Source: CAWHXG01 sp963833235
GTDB lineage: Bacteria > Pseudomonadota > Alphaproteobacteria > Rhodobacterales > Rhodobacteraceae
Assembly (NCBI GenBank): GCA_963833235.1
Contig: CAWHXG010000003.1
Coordinates: 186,001 to 250,000, forward strand
Length of the DNA stretch: 64,000 bases
Direction: 5' to 3'
This document shows, piece by piece, positions 26,317 through 34,059 of this stretch; the first letter of the stretch is position 1, and every line of letters starts with the position of its first letter. The position numbers were made by a program, and so were the translations under genes. Under the pieces are notes generated by a model. It made no database searches and was not told where the DNA came from. It saw only the letters and a list, made by a program, of their open reading frames with translations.

Positions 26317-27694
26317 ATGCCACGTCCCATCGAACTTGCCGCCCTGGCCATCGTCATTTCGGCCACTTCCTCCCTCCCCGCCCGGGCGGCCTGCATCGAC
26401 GTCACGCTGGACCCTCTTGCGCCCATATACGCCTGCAACGCCACCGGGCCGCAACTGGACGGGCTGCGGGACGACCGGGGTCTTGTGACGGTCGACATCC
26501 TTTCGGGCGCGACCGTGGGCAACGACGGCGGGCCCAATGGTGGCGACGCCCTGCGCCTGCGCGGCTCCGGGAATACAGTGACCAACGATGGCGCCATCAC
26601 CGCCACGGGCGATGCCATCGACGGCGGCGCGGGGCTTGTTTTCGAGAATTCGCGGCACTGTTGCAGTCGACGGCCGCGCGGTGAATGCCGACGACGAGGA
26701 TTTTGTCACCGTCGTGAACGAGGGAACCATCGTGGCCGGGGATGACGGGATCCGGCTTGGTTCAGGAGCCTCCGCCGAATTTCGCAACGCCGGAGAGATC
26801 GTTTCCGGCGACGAGGGGTTCGAAGCCGGCGACGACGCCACCGTCAGCAACCTCGCCGGCGCCCGCATCGCCGCGACCGAGGATGCGGTTCAGGTGGGCG
26901 AGCGCGCGCGCATCGAGAACGAAGGAACGATCGAGAGCATCGGTGCCGGCGCCGGGGGCGACGGGATCGACATCGACAGCGGCGAGATCGTCAATCTCGG
27001 CACGATCCGGGCGGTCGACGGCTCCGGCATCGATTTCGATGCCAGTACGGCACCGGGCTCGGCGATTGCCAATGCCGGCATCATCGAGGGCGTCGTGGGG
27101 ATCGAGGTCGAGCTGGGCGGCGACGATCCTGCAAACGTCGCGGCGCAGGTCGTCAGCAATTCCGGCGTCATCCGCGGCACCGGCGGGGTCGCGCTGGAGC
27201 TGGGCGAGGGCAACGACATTCTGTTCCTCTACGACACGCTGGCCGGCTCGGCGTTCGACCGCTTGTCAACCCCGATCGGCGAGACGGTCGATCTGGGCAT
27301 CTTCGGCCGCACCGACATGGGCGGCGGCAATGACATCGTCGGGTTTCTGCCGACCCTGACGAGCGGCATGATCTACGAGGGCTACCTTGGCGATATCTTC
27401 GACGGCGGGGAGGGCAGCGATCTCTTCGCCTTCGGCACCCTGTCAGGCGAGGTCACGGCCACGGCCCTGATGGACGGCATTCTTTCGCTCACCTTCGGCA
27501 ACGGCAGGGACAGGCGGACGCTGCGGCTGACCGGATTCGAGCAATTCTCGTTCCGCGACGGTGGCGAGCGCGTATTGACGCAAGCGCAGGTTTTGGCCCT
27601 CGGCATGCCCGCGCCGATCCCGCTTCCCGCCGGGGTCGTCCTGCTCGCCGGGGGGCTCGTCGCCCTTGGCGGCCTGCGCCGCCGCCGCCGCTGA
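26317..27694 (+). pseudogene. VPLPA-CTERM surface protein with repeated Gly/Asn/Asp motifs, frameshifted
   Basis: ATG 26317 gives a signal peptide (LAALAIVISATSSLPARAAC) and a beta-helix-like body with repeated elements such as VTNDGAITATGDAIDG, VNEGTIVAGDDGIRLG and ENEGTIESIGAG, the N/E-G-T-I pattern of autotransporter-like solenoids. The frame breaks at 26650-26655, where one extra base separates LVFENS from GTVAVDGRAVNADDEDF; dropping it restores a protein of about 458 residues. It ends PIPLPAGVVLLAGGLVAL then GGLRRRRR, a textbook VPLPA-CTERM tail for exosortase processing. The gene lies between the Pho-regulated GDPD and the plcP-bta operon and may be part of the phosphate response. Confidence 0.75.
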
Positions 27695-27738
27695 AGGGCC
27701 CGGCGCGAAGGATCACGAAGGGTCCACCAGGCGACTGT

Positions 27739-27756
27739 GCGTCATGGACCTGTAAC
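27739..27756 (+). promoter_or_regulatory. Pho-box-like site before plcP-btaAB
   Basis: GCGTCAT (27739-27745), spacer GGAC, CTGTAAC (27750-27756): 7-4-7 spacing with 11 of 14 half-site positions matching CTGTCAT/CTGTCAC. It ends 23 bases before the plcP ATG. Weaker than the array at 24889 but correctly placed. Confidence 0.6.
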
Positions 27757-27779
27757 TCTTCGGATGGTATCCGCCCCGA

Positions 27780-28634
27780 ATGTCATCCCTGCCCAGCCAT
27801 CCCCCCCGATCCAAGCTTCGCAGCCTCTTCCTTTCCGATATCCATCTTGGAACGCGCAACTGCCAGGCAGCGCTTTTGCTGGATTTCCTGCGCAGCCACG
27901 ATGCCGCCCGCATCTACCTGGTGGGCGACATCTTCGACGGCTGGCGCCTGCGCCGCGGCTGGCACTGGCCGCAAAGCCACAACAACGTGGTGGAGGCGCT
28001 GCTGCAGAAGGCCCATGCCGGGGTTCCGATCATCTATGTGCCCGGCAACCACGACGAGGTTCTGCGCAGCTACTACGGCACCCATTTCGGCGGCATCGAG
28101 GTGAAGGCGCGGGCCGTGCACGTCACGGCGGATGGCCGCCGCTTCCTGGTGACCCATGGGGACCAGTTCGACGTGGTCGTCATGAACGCCAAGTGGGTCG
28201 CGCATCTGGGCGACCGGGCCTACAACGCCCTGCTGGTGGCAAATGTCGTGCTGAACCGGGTGCGGCGGCTCTGGGGCGGGCAGTTCTGGTCGCTTTCGGG
28301 CTGGGCGAAGGGGCAGGTCAAGCAGGCGGTCAACTTCATCGGCGAGTACGAGACCGTTTTGGCCGGCGAAGCGGTACGCGGAGGATACGACGGCATCATC
28401 TGCGGACACATCCACAAGGCCGCGAACACGAAGATCGGCGAGGTCGCCTATGTGAATTGCGGCGACTGGGTGGAAAGCTGCACCGCGATCGTCGAGGAGG
28501 AGGACGGGACGCTGCGGCTGGTCGATTGGGGGCGGGTGACGCGCATCCCGCATCGGCTTGACCGACGGAACGCCCCGGTGCGCGCCCCGCACCAGGTCTC
28601 GGTACCGGAGAAACCCCGCACCCCTGCCGAATAG
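27780..28634 (+). CDS. plcP: PlcP-like phospholipase C of lipid remodelling (metallophosphoesterase, LpxH-like fold)
   Basis: 284 residues with all calcineurin-type metal motifs: FLSDIHLGTRNCQ (about residue 19), YLVGDIFDGWRL (50), YVPGNHDEVLRSYYG (85), THGDQFDVVV (121) and ICGHIHKAANTKIG (207). Such genes are often annotated UDP-2,3-diacylglucosamine diphosphatase, but this one is followed at once by btaA and btaB. In Sinorhizobium and marine alphaproteobacteria, PlcP degrades phosphatidylcholine and related lipids to diacylglycerol during phosphate starvation, and diacylglycerol is the BtaA substrate. Context and an upstream Pho-box-like site favour PlcP over LpxH. Confidence 0.85.
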   Translation: MSSLPSHPPRSKLRSLFLSDIHLGTRNCQAALLLDFLRSHDAARIYLVGDIFDGWRLRRGWHWPQSHNNVVEALLQKAHAGVPIIYVPGNHDEVLRSYYGTHFGGIEVKARAVHVTADGRRFLVTHGDQFDVVVMNAKWVAHLGDRAYNALLVANVVLNRVRRLWGGQFWSLSGWAKGQVKQAVNFIGEYETVLAGEAVRGGYDGIICGHIHKAANTKIGEVAYVNCGDWVESCTAIVEEEDGTLRLVDWGRVTRIPHRLDRRNAPVRAPHQVSVPEKPRTPAE

Positions 28635-28707
28635 ACGCAACCCGACCGCGGGCTTGGCGCTTGGACCCTCAAGGCGCAGTCCGCGCGATATCTTCCCCAA
28701 AGGTGAC

Positions 28708-29943
28708 ATGACCGATCTCGACAGCCCCATAACCCGCATCGAGGGTGCCGTCCGGCAGAACCCGCTTTGGTCCCGCGCCGGGCTGGCGGAGAGAACCTTC
28801 GGGCAGCTCTTCACCGGCCTCGTCTACGCCCAGATCTGGGAAGATCCGGTGGTCGACATGGCGGCGATGCGGCTTGGCGCGGAAGACCGGGTGGTGTGCA
28901 TCGCCTCGGGCGGCTGCAATCTGATGTCCTACCTGACAGCCAGCCCCAGGAGCATCGACGCGGTCGATCTCTCGCCGGCCCATGTGGCGCTGACGCGGCT
29001 GAAGCTGGCCGGGGCGGAGCGTCTACCAAACCATGGCGCGTTCCACGATTTCTTCGGGCACGGCAACCGGCGCCACAACCCGGCCGTCTTCGACGCGCAG
29101 CTGGCCCCGCATCTGGATCCGGCGACCGTGGCCTACTGGACCGGGCGGATGGGCATCGCCGGGCGGCGGATCGACATCTTCGCCAAGGGGCATCTGAAAT
29201 ACGGCGTGCTCGGCCGGTTCATCGCCGCGGCGCACCTCGTGTCCCGCGCCTACGGAATCGATTACCGCCCCTATCTTGCCAGCCGGGACCTGGCCGACCA
29301 GACGGCGTTCTTCGAAGCCCGCATCGCGCCGCTCTTCGAACGGCCGCTGGTCCGGCGGCTTGCCCGGCGGCCGGCCTCGCTCTTCGGGCTCGGCATCCCG
29401 CCGGCGCAGTTTCAGAAGCTGGCAGAGGATGGCGGCGGCGATATCGTGCCGGTGCTGCGTGCCAGGTTGCGCAAGCTGCTCTGCGGGTTTCCCCTGTCGG
29501 AGAACTATTTTGCCTGGGCCGCCACCAACCGTGGCTACAAGCCCGACGGCACAGGCCCGCTGCCGCCCTATCTGCAGGCCCGCCATTGGGAGGCGCTGCG
29601 CGAGGCCGCCCCCCGCGCCACGATCGTCAACCGCGGCATGACCGAATTCCTGGCCGATCTGCCCGCCGGCAGCCGGACCGCCTACGTGCTGCTCGACGCG
29701 CAGGACTGGATGAGCGACGCGCAGCTGGGCGCGCTCTGGGCGCAGATCACCCGCACCGCGACGCCGGGCGCCCGCGTGGTCTTCCGCACGGGCGGCACGG
29801 CCGACATCCTGCCGGGCCGCCTGCCCCCAGCACTCCTCTCGCGCTGGCGCACGGACCCCGCGCGCAACGCCGCCTTCCTCGCCCGCGATCGCTCGGCGAT
29901 CTACGGCGGGTTCCACCTCTACACGCTGGCGGCGCCGCAATGA
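28708..29943 (+). CDS. btaA: S-adenosylmethionine:diacylglycerol 3-amino-3-carboxypropyltransferase (DUF3419)
   Basis: 411 residues, DUF3419 family. Landmarks are FTGLVYAQIWEDPVVDMAAM, CIASGGCNLMSYLTASPRSI for the SAM-binding loop, DAVDLSPAHVALTRLKLAG, FAKGHLKYGVLGRFI and GTADILPGRLPP. BtaA attaches the homoserine-like head of SAM to diacylglycerol, first step of the betaine lipid DGTS. It sits 73 bases after plcP and overlaps btaB by four bases (ATGA), forming a compact three-gene route from phospholipid to phosphorus-free lipid. Confidence 0.93.
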   Translation: MTDLDSPITRIEGAVRQNPLWSRAGLAERTFGQLFTGLVYAQIWEDPVVDMAAMRLGAEDRVVCIASGGCNLMSYLTASPRSIDAVDLSPAHVALTRLKLAGAERLPNHGAFHDFFGHGNRRHNPAVFDAQLAPHLDPATVAYWTGRMGIAGRRIDIFAKGHLKYGVLGRFIAAAHLVSRAYGIDYRPYLASRDLADQTAFFEARIAPLFERPLVRRLARRPASLFGLGIPPAQFQKLAEDGGGDIVPVLRARLRKLLCGFPLSENYFAWAATNRGYKPDGTGPLPPYLQARHWEALREAAPRATIVNRGMTEFLADLPAGSRTAYVLLDAQDWMSDAQLGALWAQITRTATPGARVVFRTGGTADILPGRLPPALLSRWRTDPARNAAFLARDRSAIYGGFHLYTLAAPQ

Positions 29944-30623
29944 GTGCGGCGCAGGGTGGCCACGGCGCGCTGATGGACGCGGTCTATCGCCGCCAACGGC
30001 ACATCTACGATGCGACCCGGAAATACTACCTCTTCGGCCGCGACGGGCTGATCGACGGGCTCGCCCCGCCGCCGGGCGGCACCGTGCTGGAAGTCGCCTG
30101 CGGCACCGGGCGCAATCTTGTGCGGGCGGCGAACGCGTACCCCAAGGCCCGCTTCTGCGGCTTCGACATCAGCCCTCAGATGCTGGAGACGGCGCGCGGA
30201 AACCTGCGCAAGGCGGGCCTTTCGGAGAAGGTGACGCTGGCCGAAGGGGATGCCACCCACTTCGATCCGCAGGCGCTGTTCGGCGTCGGGCGGTTCGACC
30301 GGATATTCCTGTCCTACTGCCTCTCGATGATCCCCGACTGGCAGGCGGCGCTGGCCGAGGCGGCGCGGCATCTGGCGCCCGCCGGGCGGATCGAGATCGT
30401 CGATTTCGGCGATGGCGCCGGGCTGCCCGGCGCCGCGAACGCCGCCCTCGGAGCATGGCTGGCGAAATTCCACGTCGCCCGCCGCACGGAGCTGCCGCAG
30501 GCCGCACGGCGGGTCGCCGAGGGTCTCGGCGGCAGCGCGCGGATCCGGCCCCTGGGGCGGGGCTACGGCGTGCGGATCACGCTCCTCGCGCCCGGGAGCG
30601 ACGCCGCCGGTCAGGCAAGCTGA
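29940..30623 (+). CDS. btaB: diacylglycerylhomoserine N-methyltransferase
   Basis: 227 residues, class I SAM methyltransferase: motif I VLEVACGTGRNLVRAANAY, FCGFDISPQMLETARGNL, GRFDRIFLSYCLSMIPDWQ and APAGRIEIVDFGDGAGLPG. The N-terminal YDATRKYYLFGRDGLID is typical of BtaB, which methylates DGHS three times to DGTS. Starts within the btaA stop codon. Its last 13 bases overlap the converging HupE/UreJ-like gene, an overlap that could give antisense effects at the 3' ends. Confidence 0.92.
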   Translation: MSAAQGGHGALMDAVYRRQRHIYDATRKYYLFGRDGLIDGLAPPPGGTVLEVACGTGRNLVRAANAYPKARFCGFDISPQMLETARGNLRKAGLSEKVTLAEGDATHFDPQALFGVGRFDRIFLSYCLSMIPDWQAALAEAARHLAPAGRIEIVDFGDGAGLPGAANAALGAWLAKFHVARRTELPQAARRVAEGLGGSARIRPLGRGYGVRITLLAPGSDAAGQAS

Positions 30624-31747
30624 CCGGCCACCCGCTCCACCGTCCAGTAAAGCCCCACGAGGCCGATCGCGGCCGAGGCGGGGATGGCGATGCGCGCCCG
30701 GTACCAGGATCGATCCCCGAACCTGAGCCCCACCGCGAGGAAGGCTATGGCCAGCACCGCGATCTGCCCCAGCTCGACCCCGATGTTGAAGCCGATCAGG
30801 CTGCGCACGAAGGCCCCCGGCGCCACGCCGAGATCGCCGAGCACGCTGGCGAAACCGAGCCCGTGCAGCAGCCCGAAGCCGAACACCACAGCGGTGCGCC
30901 ACGGCGTGATGACCGGCCGCAGGATGTTCTCCACGGCGATGTAGGCGATGGAAGCGGCGATCAGCGGCTCGACGATCCCCGCCGGCACCGTCACGTAGCC
31001 GAGGCTCGCCAAGGCCAGCGTCACGGTATGCGCGCCTGTGAAGGCGGTCACCTGGCCCAGAAGCGGCCGCCATTGGAACGACAGGAAGAATAGCCCAAGC
31101 ACGAAGAGGATGTGATCCAGCCCCTTCGGAACGATATGGGTGACCCCGAGCCAGACGTAGCGGCCGAAGCTGGCCAGCGCCCCCTCGCGCGCCAGGCCCT
31201 CGCGCGGCAAGGCGGCGCTCGTCTGCCCGCCCTCGAGGAAAACGGCGTAGGCATCGGGGTCAGTCGCGCCGCCGCCCGGCGCGCGCTGCCTCACGATGAC
31301 GGGGCCGAGGGCCGGCGCCCAGCCGAAGGTGGCGGGGCTGCCGTCGGGCGGCAGGGCGGCCGAGAGGCGCAGGACGGTATCGCGCGGCAGGGCCGCATCG
31401 CCCACGGGCGGCACCTCGACGGCCTCCAGCTCGGGGCTGATTTGCGTGTCGCCGGCCCGCAGCGTGAGTTGCCCGGCAAGATCCGGCCAGGCGGCACGGG
31501 TGCGCGCCTCCAGCGCCGCGGGCTCCAGCGCCCTCAGCGCATCGTAGTCCGCCGCGTTGGGCGCATCGTTCGTATCGACGAGACCTTCCAGATCGATCCC
31601 CGCCAGCGGCGCCTCGATGGCCAGCCGAAGCTCCAACTCGACCCGCTCCGGGGCCACGGCCAGTTCTGCGATGGCGGGCTGCACCTCGTGTGCCGCGGCC
31701 GGGCCACCGGACGCCAGAACGCCGCACGCGGCCACCATGGCAAGCAT
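30611..31747 (-). CDS. HupE/UreJ family membrane protein
   Basis: About 378 residues from MLAMVAACGVLASGG, which gives a clean signal peptide ending PAAAHE; longer starts run into the divergent gene. The N-terminal 200 residues form a periplasmic domain starting with HEVQPAIAELAV. The C-terminal half has six or so membrane segments with HIVPKGLDHILFVLGLFFLS, GAHTVTLALASLGY, GLLHGLGFASVLGDLG and FNIGVELGQIAVL, the HupE/UreJ_2 signature with conserved His residues. Related proteins are implicated in nickel/cobalt uptake, though this long form is less studied. Paired divergently with a DUF4198 gene. Confidence 0.85.
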   Translation of the reverse strand: MLAMVAACGVLASGGPAAAHEVQPAIAELAVAPERVELELRLAIEAPLAGIDLEGLVDTNDAPNAADYDALRALEPAALEARTRAAWPDLAGQLTLRAGDTQISPELEAVEVPPVGDAALPRDTVLRLSAALPPDGSPATFGWAPALGPVIVRQRAPGGGATDPDAYAVFLEGGQTSAALPREGLAREGALASFGRYVWLGVTHIVPKGLDHILFVLGLFFLSFQWRPLLGQVTAFTGAHTVTLALASLGYVTVPAGIVEPLIAASIAYIAVENILRPVITPWRTAVVFGFGLLHGLGFASVLGDLGVAPGAFVRSLIGFNIGVELGQIAVLAIAFLAVGLRFGDRSWYRARIAIPASAAIGLVGLYWTVERVAGQLA

Positions 31748-31815
31748 TGACTTTCCCCATCCAAAGCCGAGCCTTGCCAAGGCCAACCCCCGCCGTTCAC
31801 CCCTGAAAGCCAACC

Positions 31816-32619
31816 ATGCCTCCCATGCCATTCCTCGCCATCCTGTCATTCTGCCTCGCCGCAGTCTCGGGCGCCAGCGCGCACGAATACTGGATCGCTC
31901 CGACCGAGTACGTCATCGCGCCGGGTGTGCCGCTTGCCGCGCATCTGCGTGTCGGCCAGGGGATGACCGGCATCGATCAGGTGTATCTGCCGCGCGGCTT
32001 CACGCGGTTCGAGATCGCCGGCCCGGAGGTCACCGAGGCGGTGACGGGGCGGGTCGGCGACAGGCCGGCCATCTATCAGGTACCTCCCGACGAGGGGCTT
32101 GTGGCGGTGATCTTCGAGTCTGTCGAGCGATCCCTGAGCTGGAAGGCGCTGGAGGATTTCGCAGCTTTCGTCGAGGCGCACGATCTGGGCGACGCAATCG
32201 CGGCCCATGGTGCGCGCGGCCTGCCTGAGGCGGGGTTCGACGAGGTCTACACCCGCCATGCCAAGGCGCTGGTCTCGGTGGGCGAGGGCAGCGGTGCGGA
32301 CCGGGCGTTCGGGATGCCGGTGGAGATCGTGGCGTTGGCGAACCCCTACGAGGGCACGCCGCAGGCGCTGCCGGTGCGGCTGCTGGAAGGCGGCGCACCG
32401 CGGCCGGACGCACAGCTGGAGATGTTCGTCCGGGCAGCGGGCACGAAGGATGCGATCGAACCCGTGCGGTTGCGCAGCGATGCCGACGGGGTGGTGCGGG
32501 TGCCGCTGACCCCCGGGACTGAGGTGATGCTGAACTTCGTGGTCCTGCGCCCCGATGCGGGGGCGGCACCGTGGCGCTCGCTCTGGGCTTCGCTCACCTT
32601 CGCGGTGCCTGCGCGCTAG
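31816..32619 (+). CDS. DUF4198-like periplasmic metal-transport accessory protein
   Basis: 267 residues with a signal peptide (FLAILSFCLAAVSGASAHEYW). The mature protein begins HEYWIAPTEYVIAPGVPL, the N-terminal His motif seen in DUF4198/NikK-like components accompanying nickel and cobalt uptake, and ends in a beta-sandwich-like domain (VMLNFVVLRPDAGAAPWRSL). The start is 68 bases from the divergent HupE/UreJ-like start, so both probably share a control region. The role in binding or delivering a divalent metal is inferred from family and neighbour. Confidence 0.78.
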   Translation: MPPMPFLAILSFCLAAVSGASAHEYWIAPTEYVIAPGVPLAAHLRVGQGMTGIDQVYLPRGFTRFEIAGPEVTEAVTGRVGDRPAIYQVPPDEGLVAVIFESVERSLSWKALEDFAAFVEAHDLGDAIAAHGARGLPEAGFDEVYTRHAKALVSVGEGSGADRAFGMPVEIVALANPYEGTPQALPVRLLEGGAPRPDAQLEMFVRAAGTKDAIEPVRLRSDADGVVRVPLTPGTEVMLNFVVLRPDAGAAPWRSLWASLTFAVPAR

Positions 32620-32670
32620 AAGATCAGCCACGTCTCACACGCCAGCGCTCCGAACGTCCGGCCCGTTGCG

Positions 32671-33912
32671 CTATCGCGTCAGAAGATCGGTCAGCAGCTC
32701 CAGCATCACCTGCGCCCCGGCCTCAATATCGGCCCAGGCGGTGTGCTCGGCGGGGGCATGGCTGATGCCGCCCTTGGAGGCCACGAAGATCAAAGCGGAC
32801 GGGCAAAGGCCTTGCATCGTCTGCGCGTCGTGCCCGGCGCCCGAAGGCATGTCGAGCGCCGCGACGCCCGCCCGGTCCGCCGCGGCCCGGGCGGCCTGCC
32901 GATGCCCGCGATCGAGCGCGACCGGCGGCAGCCAGCTACGCTCCGTCACCTCGGCCGCCAGGCGATGCCTCGCGGCAACCTCCGCGATCCGCGCGCGCAG
33001 GGCCTCCGCCAGCCGCCGCATCACGGCCTCGTCGGTATCGCGCAGCACGACCGAGAAATCCGCCCGGCCGGGGATCGTGTGCACCTCGTTCGGCGACACC
33101 GCGACGTGCCCGATTGTCAGGCGCGATTGGTCGGTGCCCAAGGCGCCGATCAGGCCGGGCACCCCGGCGGCGATCTCGGCCAGCCCGGCGAATGCATCGG
33201 CGCGCAGCGACATGGGCGTGGTGCCGGAATGGTTGGCCACGCCCCCGAGGCCGACCCCCCAGACGCAGCAGCCGCTGATGGCGGTGACGAGCCCCACGGG
33301 CACTTGCGCCGCCTCCAGGATCGGCCCCTGCTCGATATGCAGCTCCACGAAGGCCGCGACTTCCGCGGCGGGCCGCGCGGCCTGCGGCACCGCCGACGGG
33401 TCCAGCCCCGCCGCGCGCATCGCCATGGCCAGCGGAACGCCGCCAGCATCGGTTGCCGCCTCAACCCATCCCGGCGGCACGCTACCGGCAATGGCCTGGC
33501 TGCCCAGCATCCCGCCGAACCGCCCCTCTTCATCGGCCGTCGCCACCACCTCCAGCGGCCGCGCCAGTGCAATGCCGGCATCGCGCAGCGCCAGCGCGCA
33601 TTCGAGCGCCACGGCGACCCCGAGGGCCCCGTCATAGGCGCCGCCCTGCGGCACGGTATCGAGATGCGAGCCCGCCAGCACCACGGCGCCGCCGCCCGCG
33701 CCGAACCGGCCGAAGACGTTGCCCGCGGCATCGCGGCGCACCGCCAGCCCCTCCGCGGCCATCCGCTGCGCGAGCCAGCCCCGAACGGCCATGTCGGCGG
33801 GCGAGAACGCCACCCGGTCGAACCCGCCGGTCGCCGGGTCCCGTCCGAAGCCGTTGATGCCCTCCAGCAGGCCGCGCAGTCGTTTGAGATCGAGGCGTGG
33901 GGGGGCGGGCAT
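32671..33912 (-). CDS. M20-family Zn-dependent hydrolase (allantoate amidohydrolase / N-carbamoyl-amino-acid hydrolase type)
   Basis: 413 residues. Metal-binding pattern of the family is intact: VLAGSHLDTVPQGGAYDGAL for His and bridging Asp, VVATADEEGRFGGMLGSQAI for Glu, FVELHIEQGPILE for the second His, the dimerisation-domain NHSGTTPMSLRADAF, MPSGAGHDAQTMQG, and the last ligand HAPAEHTAWADI. These enzymes hydrolyse N-carbamoyl or allantoate-type amide bonds. Divergent from a dipeptide-type ABC transporter, which may import its substrate. The exact substrate is not readable. Confidence 0.9.
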   Translation of the reverse strand: MPAPPRLDLKRLRGLLEGINGFGRDPATGGFDRVAFSPADMAVRGWLAQRMAAEGLAVRRDAAGNVFGRFGAGGGAVVLAGSHLDTVPQGGAYDGALGVAVALECALALRDAGIALARPLEVVATADEEGRFGGMLGSQAIAGSVPPGWVEAATDAGGVPLAMAMRAAGLDPSAVPQAARPAAEVAAFVELHIEQGPILEAAQVPVGLVTAISGCCVWGVGLGGVANHSGTTPMSLRADAFAGLAEIAAGVPGLIGALGTDQSRLTIGHVAVSPNEVHTIPGRADFSVVLRDTDEAVMRRLAEALRARIAEVAARHRLAAEVTERSWLPPVALDRGHRQAARAAADRAGVAALDMPSGAGHDAQTMQGLCPSALIFVASKGGISHAPAEHTAWADIEAGAQVMLELLTDLLTR

Positions 33913-34059
33913 GAGGGGCTCCGGCTGCGGATCGCCAGCCGATCCGTTCAGCGCCGGCCGCCTGCGTCAACCCGTTCCTTCCCCGCCAGCCAGCCCCGGG
34001 GGTTGCCCGCCCCCCCGGCTTGCGGGTTAACTGGCCGGGCAATTCCACGGGAGACCGCC

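Noticed and set aside
27780..28634. LpxH (UDP-2,3-diacylglucosamine diphosphatase) assignment
   Set aside because: The fold fits, but direct linkage to btaA-btaB and a Pho-box-like site favours PlcP. LpxH remains the alternative.
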